From an uncultured Clostridia bacterium (lineage in GTDB: Bacteria > Bacillota > Clostridia > TANB77 > CAG-508): a DNA stretch of 64,000 nucleotides. The stretch spans positions 1 to 64,000 of the forward strand of contig CAKPCG010000006.1 in NCBI GenBank assembly GCA_934141475.1. Reading direction: 5' to 3'. Below, in pieces: positions 19,774 through 28,794 of this stretch. A program made the position numbers and the translations under genes. The notes beneath the pieces were generated by a model that saw only the letters and a program-made list of their open reading frames with translations, searched no databases and had not been told where the DNA came from. Position 1 is the stretch's first letter, and each line of letters opens with the position of its first letter.

Positions 19774-19968
19774 TCATTTGGTTTTTTCCTCATTTACATC
19801 GTGTTCAAAAGAACTCAAATACCTTTCCCATTCTACTAAATTTGCATTTTTATCTTTTAGATAATATTCATCAAGTTGTTTTCTCTGTTTTCCAAATTTT
19901 TTTATATCTTTTTTTGTAAATTCTAACAAATCAATAGTTTTACTTCTTTATAAATCAATACACAACAT
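19774..19968 (-). pseudogene. Small gene with in-frame TAA
   Basis: AGGAGG precedes an ATG at 19968; codon 7 is TAA, after which the same frame encodes a charged helical protein (KTIDLLEFTKKDIKKFGKQR ... EWERYLSSFEHDVNEEK) to TGA at 19774. Intact apart from the nonsense codon. Family unknown. Confidence 0.45.
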
Positions 19969-20477
19969 ATTTACCTCCTGTATCTTCTTTTTATCTATTG
20001 TACTACATTATTTTTACTTATTTTGTCGAAAATTGTAATATAAATAAACAGAATAAGTATTTGTTTACTGTTTCAAAATATTGTTCATATATTTGTTCCA
20101 GATCCTGCATAACTTTTATCATCCTTTGCTTATATGACGACTGAAATTGCAATTTGTTACAACTTTATACTAAACATTTAAAAATTTCTACTCAATAATA
20201 TAATTTTATTATGACTTTCTGTAAAACAGTTACTGTTCACAGCTTATAAATATCTTTATTTATCAAGGATTTTATAAGTATAAAATGAAAAATAGCTCGT
20301 TTCAGTGCTTTCTTTTATAAATGAATTTTTATCAAATTCTTGAACTACTTGTAAATACTAACTTTTTTGTTTGAAATCGGCTGTGAATTGTAACGGAATT
20401 TCTAAAAACCTTGTTACTGTATAATATTTTCTTTTTGTATAATAGCTTAACTGTATCACTATAGATAAATCAATTAA
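19969..20477. other. Gene-free stretch in the element
   Basis: About 500 bases of AT-rich sequence between the small decayed gene and pdaV. No frame with a plausible start was found. It lies downstream of pdaV on the minus strand, so it may be remnant sequence. Confidence 0.4.
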
Positions 20478-21677
20478 TTAGTTTACAATCTTTTGAGTAA
20501 TCATTGGTGTATTTTCAGTAATTCTTTCAAAATTATATCCATTATCTTTTCCATATCTAATAATATCTCTTAGTGCATTTAATGTTTTGGTATTTCCAGA
20601 AAAGTCATGCATTAGAACTATGTTATTCCTATTCTTTCTTATTCCTTTAGTTACATTGTTGTAAACTGCTTCTTTAGTTTTTACATCTCCTGAATCTCCT
20701 GAGGCTACATTCCAATCATAGTATTTATATCCTTTTTCCAGTAAATTTACTGCTAAATTTGTCATTATACCTGGATTAAATTTACTAACTGTGTTTGAAC
20801 TTCCTCCTGGAAATCTAATAAGTTTCGTATCTATTCCTGTACTTTCTTTTACTTTATTATTTAAGTTGATAAAGTTATTTAATCCATTTTCTAGTGATCC
20901 ATAAATATCCTTATAATTATGTGAGACTCCATGAAGTCCTATTGAGTGTCCTTCTTTTGCTTCTCTTTTTACTAATTCTTCCTTTTTATTATTATAATCT
21001 AATATAAAAAATGTAGCTTTTACATTCTCTTCTTTTAAAATGTCTAAAATATGTGGAGTAATGTCTAGGCTTGGTCCATCATCAAAAGTTAAATAAATTA
21101 CGCTTTCATTTTGCTTAGGTTTGTTTTTTATTAATATCCTCTCGTTTTTTGTTTCATTTCCTGAAGAATCTTTTACCTTATATATTATTTTATATTCATC
21201 TTCATTTATATTTTCTTTTTGAATTATTACATTGTTTGTAATATCTCCATCATAATTATCTTTTGCTACATATCCCATTTCTTCATATTCTTCATTTTCT
21301 TTTATATTTATAATTTTACTTCCTTTAAGTTCTAAGTTTGGTGCAATATTATCATTTACTTCTATATTTCTAGTTGCATATGGTTTATTATTTATACAAT
21401 AGTTTATATTATATTTTCCGACTTTTGATGTGTCAACTTCACCTTTTACTTGAATTTTATCATTTATTTCTTTTTTGTGTACTGTTGCATTTGCTCCTAA
21501 TTCCTTATATTCGCTTCCAAGTGTTAATGAAATATTACTGTCACCAATTAATTTAACTTGTGGCTTTTCCATAAAATAGCAAATTAATTTTATAGCTACT
21601 ACTATTAGTATTACAATTATTACTACCAAAATGATTTTTTTCTTGTTTATCTTTTTTATATTTTTTGCTTCGTTCAT
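20478..21677 (-). CDS. pdaV: Membrane-anchored peptidoglycan deacetylase (PdaV-like)
   Basis: 399 residues: a membrane helix at about 14-35, two Ig-like/DUF5011 segments (residues 40-185), then a NodB polysaccharide deacetylase domain. The metal-site motif TFDDGP lies at about 197-202, HxxxH in LHGVSH near 247, and RFPGGSS follows. Such enzymes deacetylate N-acetylglucosamine or N-acetylmuramate in peptidoglycan and block lysozyme. It is 14 bases downstream of rsiV, matching the csfV-rsiV-pdaV order known from Clostridioides difficile. Located outside the membrane. Confidence 0.88.
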   Translation of the reverse strand: MNEAKNIKKINKKKIILVVIIVILIVVAIKLICYFMEKPQVKLIGDSNISLTLGSEYKELGANATVHKKEINDKIQVKGEVDTSKVGKYNINYCINNKPYATRNIEVNDNIAPNLELKGSKIINIKENEEYEEMGYVAKDNYDGDITNNVIIQKENINEDEYKIIYKVKDSSGNETKNERILIKNKPKQNESVIYLTFDDGPSLDITPHILDILKEENVKATFFILDYNNKKEELVKREAKEGHSIGLHGVSHNYKDIYGSLENGLNNFINLNNKVKESTGIDTKLIRFPGGSSNTVSKFNPGIMTNLAVNLLEKGYKYYDWNVASGDSGDVKTKEAVYNNVTKGIRKNRNNIVLMHDFSGNTKTLNALRDIIRYGKDNGYNFERITENTPMITQKIVN

Positions 21678-21691
21678 ACTATATCTCTTTT

Positions 21692-22600
21692 CTATTTTAA
21701 TATTTCAAATTCTGGTGTTCCCATATATCCAGCTGCTATTGAATATTTGTCAAAGATTATTACTGGATTTCCGTTTTTATTTATATAAAATGATTGATTT
21801 TCAGATATTCCATGGAAATAATTATCTTCTCCTCTTATATATTCATCATCTGGATGAAAGTATCTTATGTTTTCATCACTTTTTTCTTGTTCTTCAATTT
21901 GTTTATAAATTTGTTTATCTATGATTTTTTTATAATCTTTTCCTAATATATCTTCTAATTTAATTTCTTTTTCTGTTTCTAAATTATAATTATATGTGTA
22001 TATATCTTTACTACTTGTATTTAGTCCTTCTTCCTTAATTAAAATAAATGATAACATATTATCTTTATTATATTTTACTTCATAGTCAATTCTTATATGA
22101 TATTTTCCATATATTGAACCATTAATATTGTTTTTTCCTATTTCTGCTGCTATTTGGTTTGCAGATTTTTCTGTTTCATTTAATAAGTCAACAATTTTTT
22201 GTGCTATTTTATTATTTATCTTATTTTGCAAAATTTCATTATCTAAGTGTGCTACTTCTGGTATTTTGATATCTCTTTGAGAATTCTCTGTTTCGTCATG
22301 ATAATCTGCCCAAGTTAAAATTTCAGCGACCTTTCCTATTACCGGTATGTTTTTAGCTGTTTCTGCAAATGTAACATTTGTGTTTAGTAATACTATGAAT
22401 AAAAAGCAAAATGACATCGCAGTTGATAATATGATTTTGCTTTGTTTTGTCAATAACTTTTTATTTATTTTCTCTAATATGTTTTTATTTCTATTTTCTT
22501 TATTCCTCTCATATTCATAAATTATATTTTCTACCTTTTGATTTAACTCTTTTGGTATTTTAGTTGATTTATAAAAATTTTTTATTTTTTTAAAATTCAT
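21692..22600 (-). CDS. rsiV: RsiV-like anti-sigma factor
   Basis: 302 residues: a cytosolic basic N-terminus of about 55, one membrane helix (about 57-78), then an extracellular DUF4163/DUF3298 region with HLDNEILQNKINNKI and IRIDYEVKYNKDNMLSF. RsiV holds SigV at the membrane, binds lysozyme outside and is then cleaved. Its ATG overlaps the sigV stop by one base (TAATG), showing translational coupling. Assignment rests on domain order and operon context. Confidence 0.85.
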   Translation of the reverse strand: MNFKKIKNFYKSTKIPKELNQKVENIIYEYERNKENRNKNILEKINKKLLTKQSKIILSTAMSFCFLFIVLLNTNVTFAETAKNIPVIGKVAEILTWADYHDETENSQRDIKIPEVAHLDNEILQNKINNKIAQKIVDLLNETEKSANQIAAEIGKNNINGSIYGKYHIRIDYEVKYNKDNMLSFILIKEEGLNTSSKDIYTYNYNLETEKEIKLEDILGKDYKKIIDKQIYKQIEEQEKSDENIRYFHPDDEYIRGEDNYFHGISENQSFYINKNGNPVIIFDKYSIAAGYMGTPEFEILK

Positions 22601-23103
22601 TATAATTCGTCCTTTCCTATTTTTATTTTTAATTCTTTTAAAGCCTTATATAGTCTTGTTTTTACAGTGCTTAGGTTAGAATTTGTAATTTTAGAAATTT
22701 CAGCTAAACTCTTATCTTCAAAAAATCTTAAAATAATAACAGTTTTTAGTTTTGGTTTTAGACTGTATATTGCCTTATATAAGTCCATTATATCCGTTAT
22801 TTCTTTATCTTTAAAATCCTCTGAAGAAAATTCATAATCTTGAATATTAAATATTGGCTCTTTTTTTTGTTTTTTTAGATATTTTAAACTTTCATTTATT
22901 GCTATTCTATATATCCAAGTTTCAAGATATTTTTCTTCTCTTAATTTTTCAAAATTATCTAAAGCTTTTACTATAATATTTTGTATTATATCTAAAGCTT
23001 GTTCTTCATCTTTAATATAACTAAACACTAGTCTATAAAGCTTTTCTTGATTTTTATTTATATATTGTATTATTTGCTGATTTCTTTTATCTAAATTTTT
23101 CAA
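22600..23103 (-). CDS. sigV: ECF sigma factor, SigV-like
   Basis: 167 residues with sigma region 2 (YSYIKDEEQALDIIQNIIVKAL-like, and ETWIYRIAINESLKYL) and region 4 (LRFFEDKSLAEISKITNSN, LSTVKTRLYKALKELK). Directs RNA polymerase to stress promoters; here probably its own operon and pdaV in response to lysozyme. First gene of sigV-rsiV-pdaV. I did not find a convincing ECF promoter upstream in 23104-23340, which is almost pure A/T. Confidence 0.87.
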   Translation of the reverse strand: MKNLDKRNQQIIQYINKNQEKLYRLVFSYIKDEEQALDIIQNIIVKALDNFEKLREEKYLETWIYRIAINESLKYLKKQKKEPIFNIQDYEFSSEDFKDKEITDIMDLYKAIYSLKPKLKTVIILRFFEDKSLAEISKITNSNLSTVKTRLYKALKELKIKIGKDEL

Positions 23104-23350
23104 ATTTTTCTCCTCTTTCTTTGGCTTACATTTATTAGATATTTTTCTTTATAAAAAAGTTTGTTTTTTTTATTTATTTTTTATTTATTTATTATACTTC
23201 AATATTATAAATATTCATATAGTTATATATTTTTTGCTATACTTATAGATAAAATTTTATTTTTAATATATTACAATCTAAATTTCAATTTTAATATTTT
23301 AATTTAATGCCAATTTATCACTGTATAATCTTTTTTCCAGATGTACTTCA

Positions 23351-23667
23351 ATGAAAAGAATCAAATCAAAATCTATCATTGCTTTATGTTTATCTTTAGT
23401 TATGTGCTTCCAATGAATCAGGTTACCATAGAACGGTCAAACTTCAATAGCGACACTAGTATAGTGGTTGGTATCTTTAATAGTAACGGCACACGTGTTA
23501 TGGACGATATGTGGTTTACTGGAAACGGAAAAAAGGAAAATATTTCAATGACAGTTCCTGGTGCATTCATAAATGGTGGAACTTATACTATTAAGTATAA
23601 TATTTATCATGGAGGCACAACTCCTCTCGCTGGTGATGATGGCTGGATTGGTGTTTGGATTTACTAA
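23351..23667 (+). pseudogene. Secreted protein remnant
   Basis: The ATG at 23351 starts a clear signal peptide (MKRIKSKSIIALCLSLVMCF) that ends at TGA 23414. In a second frame the rest of a secreted protein follows: NQVTIERSNFNSDTSIVVGI through WFTGNGKKENISMTVPG to GDDGWIGVWIY. The join is out of frame and probably marks a deletion of the mature N-terminus. This frame contains CGG at 23434-23436 where arginine is plausible, but the gene is on the mobile element and dead. Confidence 0.6.
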
Positions 23668-23717
23668 TCTTTGAGCCTTACTAATTTAGTTTAGTTAAAA
23701 AGACATCCTACATTGGA

Positions 23718-23749
23718 CTAAAGCTCTCACTTGAAAGCTTTAGTTTTTT
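23718..23749 (+). terminator. Terminator after secreted remnant
   Basis: Arms CTAAAGCT and AGCTTTAG with a ten-base loop followed by TTTTTT on the plus strand. Confidence 0.8.
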
Positions 23750-23909
23750 ATATAAAAAGTTTTCTAAATAAAATAAGAGTGAAATTTATTTTTATATTTT
23801 ATAAATTATTATATAAATATATTCTTTTCAGTTGGTATAGAGTTGGTTTTAAAAGGGATTTGTAAGGGGGAATTTTTAAAAAAATACTCCCACATTTTTG
23901 GACATACTC

Positions 23910-25145
23910 CTAGCGTACATACTCTTTCCTTTTTTCCTCCCTTTGATTGTGTTCTTCAATGCACTTGATTACAAAATCTTCTGCTTGTTTTTCAGTTATT
24001 ATATATTTGGGGAGTACCTTATTTATTCTTTCTGCACTAAATTTTATATGCTCTTTTTGGTTAGGTTTAGGCTGTTGCATTATTTCTTCAATTTTTTCTG
24101 TTGTCAATCTTCCCTCTTGACTCAATTTTTTCAAATATTGTGCCTATGATAATGTCGGTGTTGCCTCATCATATTCATATATATTGAGTATGATATATTG
24201 TTCATCATCTTTTAAATATGATAATTCTACTGCTGGGCTAAATGATATACGCTCATCATCTACTAGTATTAATAATTCTGGTATTAGTTCAGTTAGTCTA
24301 ATGTATCTATACACTGTATCTTTGCTTTCTCCGAATTCATTTCCTATTTTCTTTGCTGTTCTTTCCTCATTCAACTTTGTCGCAAGTTGCGACGAAGTTA
24401 AATCCGTTCTTTTTCCTTGATGTTTTTGTGCCTCTAACTTCATTTTATACGCAAATGCTTTTTCACTAGGTAGTATCTTTTCTCTTTGCATATTACTATC
24501 TACCATTTGAATTATTGCCTCATCATCTGTTAAATTCCTTATAATACACGGAAGTTCTTTTATTTGTGCTAGTTCACTTGCTTTTTTTCTTCTATGTCCA
24601 GATATAATTTCATAATTGACATCACTTCTTTGTCTTACAATTAAAGGGTGCATAAATCCCTCTGTTTTTATGCTTTCTGTCATTCCTTTGGCTGATAAAT
24701 AATGTGCTTATACTGGTATTATTACACTATCACTACTCGCAAGAGCATTAAGAGTAATCATACTTAATGACGGTCTACAATCAATTATTACATAATCGTA
24801 TTTGTCTTTAATTTGGTTTAGGTAACTTTTCAATATAAATTCTCTACTCATTATATTTACAAGTCCTAGTTCTATTGTTTCTAAATCAATATTAGACAGA
24901 ACTAAATCCACTCCCTCACTATGATGTAAAATTGCTTCATCTTCTTTTATTGGAATATCTTTTATTACTTTGTTTAATACATCTGCTAATGAATTCTCTA
25001 ATTCGTCTTGATTTCTCCAGCCTAAACAAGTTGTCAAATCTCCTTGTGGATCTGCGTCAACAAGTAATACTTTCTTTCCATTTTTAACAAGTCATACTCC
25101 TAAATTTAATGCTGTTGTAGTTTTACCAACTCCTCCTTTCGTCTT
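23910..25145 (-). pseudogene. Decayed parA-parB deletion fusion
   Basis: Reading minus strand from 25145: KGGVGKTTTALNLG (ParA P-loop), a TGA, then VLLVDADPQGDLTTCLGW and YDYVIIDCRPSLSM. After VIIPV comes TAA where ParA has Gln, then AHYLSAKGMTE. The frame then jumps straight into ParB at SIKTEGFMHPLIVRQ, with GHRRKKASELA and a helix-turn-helix (TAKKIGNEFGESKDTVYRYI). A TAG at 24144-24146 (expected Gln) splits off the ParB tail. The C-terminal third of ParA and start of ParB are deleted. Plasmid-type partition origin; not functional. Confidence 0.8.
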
Positions 25146-25150
25146 TTATT

Positions 25151-25170
25151 TAGTCATTTAAAAATGACTA
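25151..25170. repeat. Palindrome upstream of parA remnant
   Basis: TAGTCATTT and AAATGACTA arms separated by two bases, just upstream of the parA remnant. Could be an operator or a parS-like site, or a terminator stem; no test is possible from sequence alone. Confidence 0.4.
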
Positions 25171-25328
25171 TGTTACTTCGCTGATATGTATAAAACAAAT
25201 AAAGCAAGTTGCTTTTATACAACCTGCTTATCTGTAATCTCTTTCTTTATGCTTAACTCTCTTTTCTTTTTAAAAACACAAAAGAGCCAATAATTCAATC
25301 GACTCTAATGTTTTATTCAATTTTAATT

Positions 25329-25517
25329 TTACCTTGTTAAGAAGTATCCTTGATGCCCAGCATCTATTATTATTGTTTTTCCTGATGCTGGCAAACTTAC
25401 TGTTGAAATATAGCCATTTTGTTTTTCGTTTGTCTCACTAGTTAAAAAGAATATGAAAATTGATAAGAATATACCTGATAAAATTAATGTTATTCTTTTT
25501 TTGTTTAATATAATCAT
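25329..25517 (-). pseudogene. cwlD: cwlD 5' portion (interrupted)
   Basis: Starts ATG with GTGAGG five bases upstream. Encodes MIILNKKRITLILSG..., a membrane signal anchor (residues 8-25), and KTIIIDAGH, the first zinc-ligand motif of Amidase_3. Codons after the His at 25353-25355 belong to the element and end at a TAA/TGA within eight codons (QGYFLTR). The catalytic remainder is at 15396-15953. As it stands the product would be a 62-residue inactive peptide. Confidence 0.9.
25332..25355. other. attR with 13-bp inverted arm
   Basis: CCTTGTTAAGAAG at 25332-25344, nine spacer bases, then core TG at 25354-25355, mirror image of attL. To the right lies the cwlD 5' part ending in GATGCTGGGCAT on the minus strand. 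Confidence 0.85.
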
Positions 25518-25582
25518 AAAAACCTCACTTTTTGTTTTTGGTAAATTATATTCATTTTGCTTAGTTTTTATGATTTTAAATT

Positions 25583-26536
25583 TTATCTTTCTTCATCATT
25601 TATTTCTTTTTGAGTATTATTTATTTGCTCTTTATCTCCATTTTCTTTTTGATACTCATAATTTGTTACAGCATTAACTAAATCATTATAATAATTTTTT
25701 CTACTTGCTTGTGCTCTTGGAGAATCATAATCTTCTTTGTTATTCATTTCTGCATAATATTTAATTCCGTTTCCTATTACACTTGCAACTTCTGGTAAAA
25801 TTCCCTCTTCATAGCTTTGTACTGTTTCTTCTGAATCATATATATGAGTATATTTACCATTGTAGTATGCAACTATTTCTTCTGATTTTATATCCTTTTC
25901 TTCGTTTTCTACTCTTGCTGATATGGTATCTTTTTCAAATCCGTTTTCTATTCCATTTTTTTTATTTATTTTTCTTAAAATTTCATCTCCGTTTTCAGCT
26001 TTATCTTTATATATTGTATAAATATAACCATTGCTTCCTTCATATTGCATACTTAGTGTTACATCATCTGTTGTTATTTTTTCTTGATTTTCTTCGTTAT
26101 ATTCGTCAGTATAAAATTCTTTTAAATATGTTAATAGTTCATTAGGATCTTTTATTTTGCTAATTTCTTGACTTACATCTTCTTGTACTTGTTGTTTTGT
26201 CTTTTTGGCTTCTACATTGTATTTTATTTCATCTTTAAACTTTCTTTTATTTTCATCTTTTGTTGATTCATTCTCGCTTTGATTTTGGGCTTTACTTGTG
26301 CTAGCTGCACCTAATAAATATCCACCTCCACCAACTAAAGCTAATGAAATAGCTGATGCTGAAAATACTGCAACTAATTTTGCCTTTTTTGCATTTCTTC
26401 TTATAATTTTAATTTTTTCTTTTTTAGTTAATGGTCTTTGTTCTTCTCTTTCTTTTGCTCTTATATCTTCTCTACTTTTCTTATGTGTAAGTGATATAAA
26501 GATACTTCTTTTTCTGTTATGTGCTTCTTTATCCAT
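25583..26536 (-). CDS. Hypothetical membrane-anchored protein, 317 aa
   Basis: A basic cytosolic N-terminus (about 50 residues), one membrane helix (about 54-78, AVFSASAISLALVGGGGYLLG), then a charged extracellular region with coiled-coil character and a beta-rich segment (TLSMQYEGSNGYIYTIY). No known domain. GTGGAGG precedes the ATG. It lies upstream of cwlD, 66 bases from its start, and could share its transcript. Confidence 0.7.
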   Translation of the reverse strand: MDKEAHNRKRSIFISLTHKKSREDIRAKEREEQRPLTKKEKIKIIRRNAKKAKLVAVFSASAISLALVGGGGYLLGAASTSKAQNQSENESTKDENKRKFKDEIKYNVEAKKTKQQVQEDVSQEISKIKDPNELLTYLKEFYTDEYNEENQEKITTDDVTLSMQYEGSNGYIYTIYKDKAENGDEILRKINKKNGIENGFEKDTISARVENEEKDIKSEEIVAYYNGKYTHIYDSEETVQSYEEGILPEVASVIGNGIKYYAEMNNKEDYDSPRAQASRKNYYNDLVNAVTNYEYQKENGDKEQINNTQKEINDEER

Positions 26537-26610
26537 ATTTTATCCTCCACTTTTTATTCATAGTTATTATATACTTTACTTAAGTATATATCAAGTATTT
26601 TTAATAAAAA

Positions 26611-26641
26611 AAACTTTTGCACATTTAATATGCAAAAGTTT
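26611..26641 (-). terminator. Terminator after HU gene
   Basis: Eleven-base arms AAACTTTTGCA and TGCAAAAGTTT with a nine-base loop and a T-run on the minus strand, 20 bases past the HU stop. Confidence 0.85.
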
Positions 26642-26660
26642 TTTATATATTTAAATAAAA

Positions 26661-26939
26661 TTATTTTTTATTTACGATGTCTTTTAAAGCTTTTCCAGCT
26701 TTGAATACTGGAGCTTTTGAAGCAGGTATTTTTATTTCTTCTTTAGTTTGTGGATTTCTTCCTTTTCTTGCAGCTCTTTTTCTTACTTCAAATGATCCAA
26801 ATCCTACTAATTGAATTTTGTCTCCTTCTGTTAAAGCTTCTGTTACTACTTCGATAAATGCATTTACTGATGCTTCAGCTGCTTTTTTTGTTTCTCCTGT
26901 TTTTGCAGCTACTGCTGCTACTAATTCAGCTTTGTTCAT
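26661..26939 (-). CDS. hup: HU family DNA-binding protein
   Basis: 92 residues, complete HU: MNKAELVAAVAAKTGETKKA, the beta-arm segment VGFGSFEVRKRAARKGRNPQ, and KIPASKAPVFKAGKALKD. Bends DNA non-specifically and compacts the nucleoid. AGGAGG lies nine bases before ATG. Codon use is that of a highly expressed gene. It stands alone with its own terminator. Confidence 0.96.
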   Translation of the reverse strand: MNKAELVAAVAAKTGETKKAAEASVNAFIEVVTEALTEGDKIQLVGFGSFEVRKRAARKGRNPQTKEEIKIPASKAPVFKAGKALKDIVNKK

Positions 26940-27049
26940 TATAATTACCTCCTAAAATATGTGTGTATGTAGTTACTTTCCATGCTGTTTTCGCACTTTT
27001 ATAATCTACTTTAATTAATTTATTCGCCAATCTTCGATAAAATCCCTCT

Positions 27050-28636
27050 TTATTTAGAAATTTTTTTATTTTTATTTAATATTTTTATTTCTTTTAGTGA
27101 AATTATTCTTAAAATTACTATTAAAACTATATATATTAAAAGACTTGCAAATAGTGTTAATATTATAGACAAATAGCTATTTTTTATACACTTTGCATTT
27201 TGGTATATTAAACTTGATAATGTTATCATTATAATTGTTGCTATAAATGGTTTTATTATAACTTTTTTTATATTCAATTTAATTTTTATGTTTTTGTTAA
27301 GTATAATTATTCCTATTGTAAATGCAACTATATTACATACTATATTTCCAATTATAGCTCCATATATTCCTATCTTTGGATTTGGTAGTAATGTTATATT
27401 AATTACTAATTTAAATATCATTCCAATCCCGAATGCAATTGCTGGTACACCCACTTTTCCTATTGCTTGAAGTATTCCATTTATAGTTTGTGCTAGAATC
27501 ATAAATATTATAGATATACTACTTATTTTTAAATACATACTACCTTCCATAGCATTTGGAAATAATACCATCAATATTTCTTTAGAATATACGTACATGA
27601 TTGCTGTAATTGGAAATGCAATTAAAACACTCACCAAAATAAATATTTCCGATTTTTTTCTTACTTCTTCTATTCTTCCTTTTGCCATTGATTTAGAAAT
27701 ACTTGGAACCAGTGCTGTTACAAATGCTATATTTAATGAAAATGGTAAACTACATAAGCTGTCTATTTTTCCACTTAATATTCCATATTGAATTTTTGCT
27801 TCTTCTTCTGTTAAAAATCTTTTTAGGTATCTTACAATTGTAAATGAATCTATATTTTTATTAAATGATGATATTAAACTGCTTATTGATATAGGCATTG
27901 CAACTGTTAATATTTTTTTTAATGTTTTTCTTATTCTAGTTGGTTTGTAATTTACTGTTTCTGTGATTTCTTGTGCTATTTCTCTTCTTTTTAATCTGTA
28001 ATACATATATATGTATATAAAACTTGTAATTGTTGCAACTGTAGTTGCAAAATTTGCAGAAGCAGACATTATTTCTGTATTGTTTTTACCAAGTATAATA
28101 ACTATTTCTACTAAAACTATTGTAAATACTGTTTTAAATATCTGTTCTACAGATTGCGATTTAGCAGTTACTGAAAAGTTTTGTCTTCCATTAAAATATC
28201 CTCTTACAACAGATGTAATTGATACAAAAAATATTGATGGAGAAAGTGCAATTAGTGAGTATTTTGCCTCTGGTATTTGTAAAAACGCATTTGCTATTTT
28301 TTCTGCACCTAGAAATAATAAAATAGAACCTACTAAGCCTATAAATGCAAATGTAACAAATGCTATCTTAAAAATTTTATGTGCTCCTTTATTATCTCCT
28401 ATTGCTAATCTTTCAGAAACTAAATATGAAATTGCATTGGGAACACCAGTAGATGAAAATGTAAGAAGTAATGCGTATATTTGAAATCCACTACTATAAA
28501 TAGCGTTTCCTGCATCTCCAAATCCTTGTTTATTTGTTAAATATAATTTATATATTAGTCCTATTACCTTTATAAAAATTTGTGAAATTAATAATGACAT
28601 AATTCCTTTTATTATTCCCTCTTTTTTATTTTCCAT
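27050..28636 (-). CDS. SpoVB/MurJ-type polysaccharide flippase
   Basis: About 528 residues with 14 predicted membrane helices of the MOP/MATE-like flippase fold. The N-terminus (KEGIIKGIMSLLISQIFIKV), PNAISYLVSERLAIGDNKGA and RGYFNGRQNF match the SpoVB/PST group that moves lipid-linked peptidoglycan or polysaccharide precursors. Chosen start is ATG 28636; an upstream TTG would overlap the AAGGGG. Its 5' end is divergent from the rplM promoter. Whether it acts in sporulation cannot be told. Confidence 0.85.
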   Translation of the reverse strand: MENKKEGIIKGIMSLLISQIFIKVIGLIYKLYLTNKQGFGDAGNAIYSSGFQIYALLLTFSSTGVPNAISYLVSERLAIGDNKGAHKIFKIAFVTFAFIGLVGSILLFLGAEKIANAFLQIPEAKYSLIALSPSIFFVSITSVVRGYFNGRQNFSVTAKSQSVEQIFKTVFTIVLVEIVIILGKNNTEIMSASANFATTVATITSFIYIYMYYRLKRREIAQEITETVNYKPTRIRKTLKKILTVAMPISISSLISSFNKNIDSFTIVRYLKRFLTEEEAKIQYGILSGKIDSLCSLPFSLNIAFVTALVPSISKSMAKGRIEEVRKKSEIFILVSVLIAFPITAIMYVYSKEILMVLFPNAMEGSMYLKISSISIIFMILAQTINGILQAIGKVGVPAIAFGIGMIFKLVINITLLPNPKIGIYGAIIGNIVCNIVAFTIGIIILNKNIKIKLNIKKVIIKPFIATIIMITLSSLIYQNAKCIKNSYLSIILTLFASLLIYIVLIVILRIISLKEIKILNKNKKISK

Positions 28637-28653
28637 AAAAATCGCTAAACCCC

Positions 28654-28682
28654 TTGACAAATTTACTTTTTTGTAATAAAAT
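28654..28682 (+). promoter_or_regulatory. Sigma-A promoter of rplM-rpsI
   Basis: TTGACA at 28654-28659, 17 bases, TAAAAT at 28677-28682. It overlaps the 5' end of the divergent flippase gene region and gives a leader of about 105 bases before rplM. Confidence 0.8.
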
Positions 28683-28794
28683 TATTCAGTATTATGAGAA
28701 AATATGAATTAAATGTAAGACTTCTCCCCGGTGGTTTTAAATTTAATTATCATATAAATATATAATTAATTAAAATAGGAGGGTACATTTTACC
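28683..28794 (+). promoter_or_regulatory. rplM leader with AGGAGG site
   Basis: The untranslated region holds a short G/C-rich core (CTTCTCCCCGGTGG at about 28721) in otherwise A/T sequence. Many Firmicutes have an autoregulatory L13 leader here. The core may be the equivalent, but I cannot confirm the fold. TAGGAGGG lies 11 bases before the rplM ATG. Confidence 0.45.

Larger units (their letters stand above)
15952..25353. mobile_element. 9,402-bp serine-recombinase element inserted in cwlD
   Basis: Both ends split the cwlD codon for the zinc-binding His of DAGHG. The crossover core is TG (plus strand) at 15952-15953 and 25354-25355. Nine bases inside each core lie perfect 13-base inverted arms, CTTCTTAACAAGG and CCTTGTTAAGAAG. 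The integrase gene abuts the left end. Cargo: small element genes, a sigma-like regulator, a sigV-rsiV-pdaV operon, a decayed secreted protein and a decayed parAB. No conjugation genes were found, so it is probably a degraded plasmid-like or phage-like element. Confidence 0.9.

Noticed and set aside
4388..24146. Stop-codon reassignment (TAG at 4388 and 24144, TAA at 19948 and 24708 regions, TGA in parA)
   Set aside because: All three stops are involved, only in mobile-element remnants, at positions of Lys, Gly and Gln. This is ordinary decay; resident genes end cleanly at TAA, TAG and TGA.
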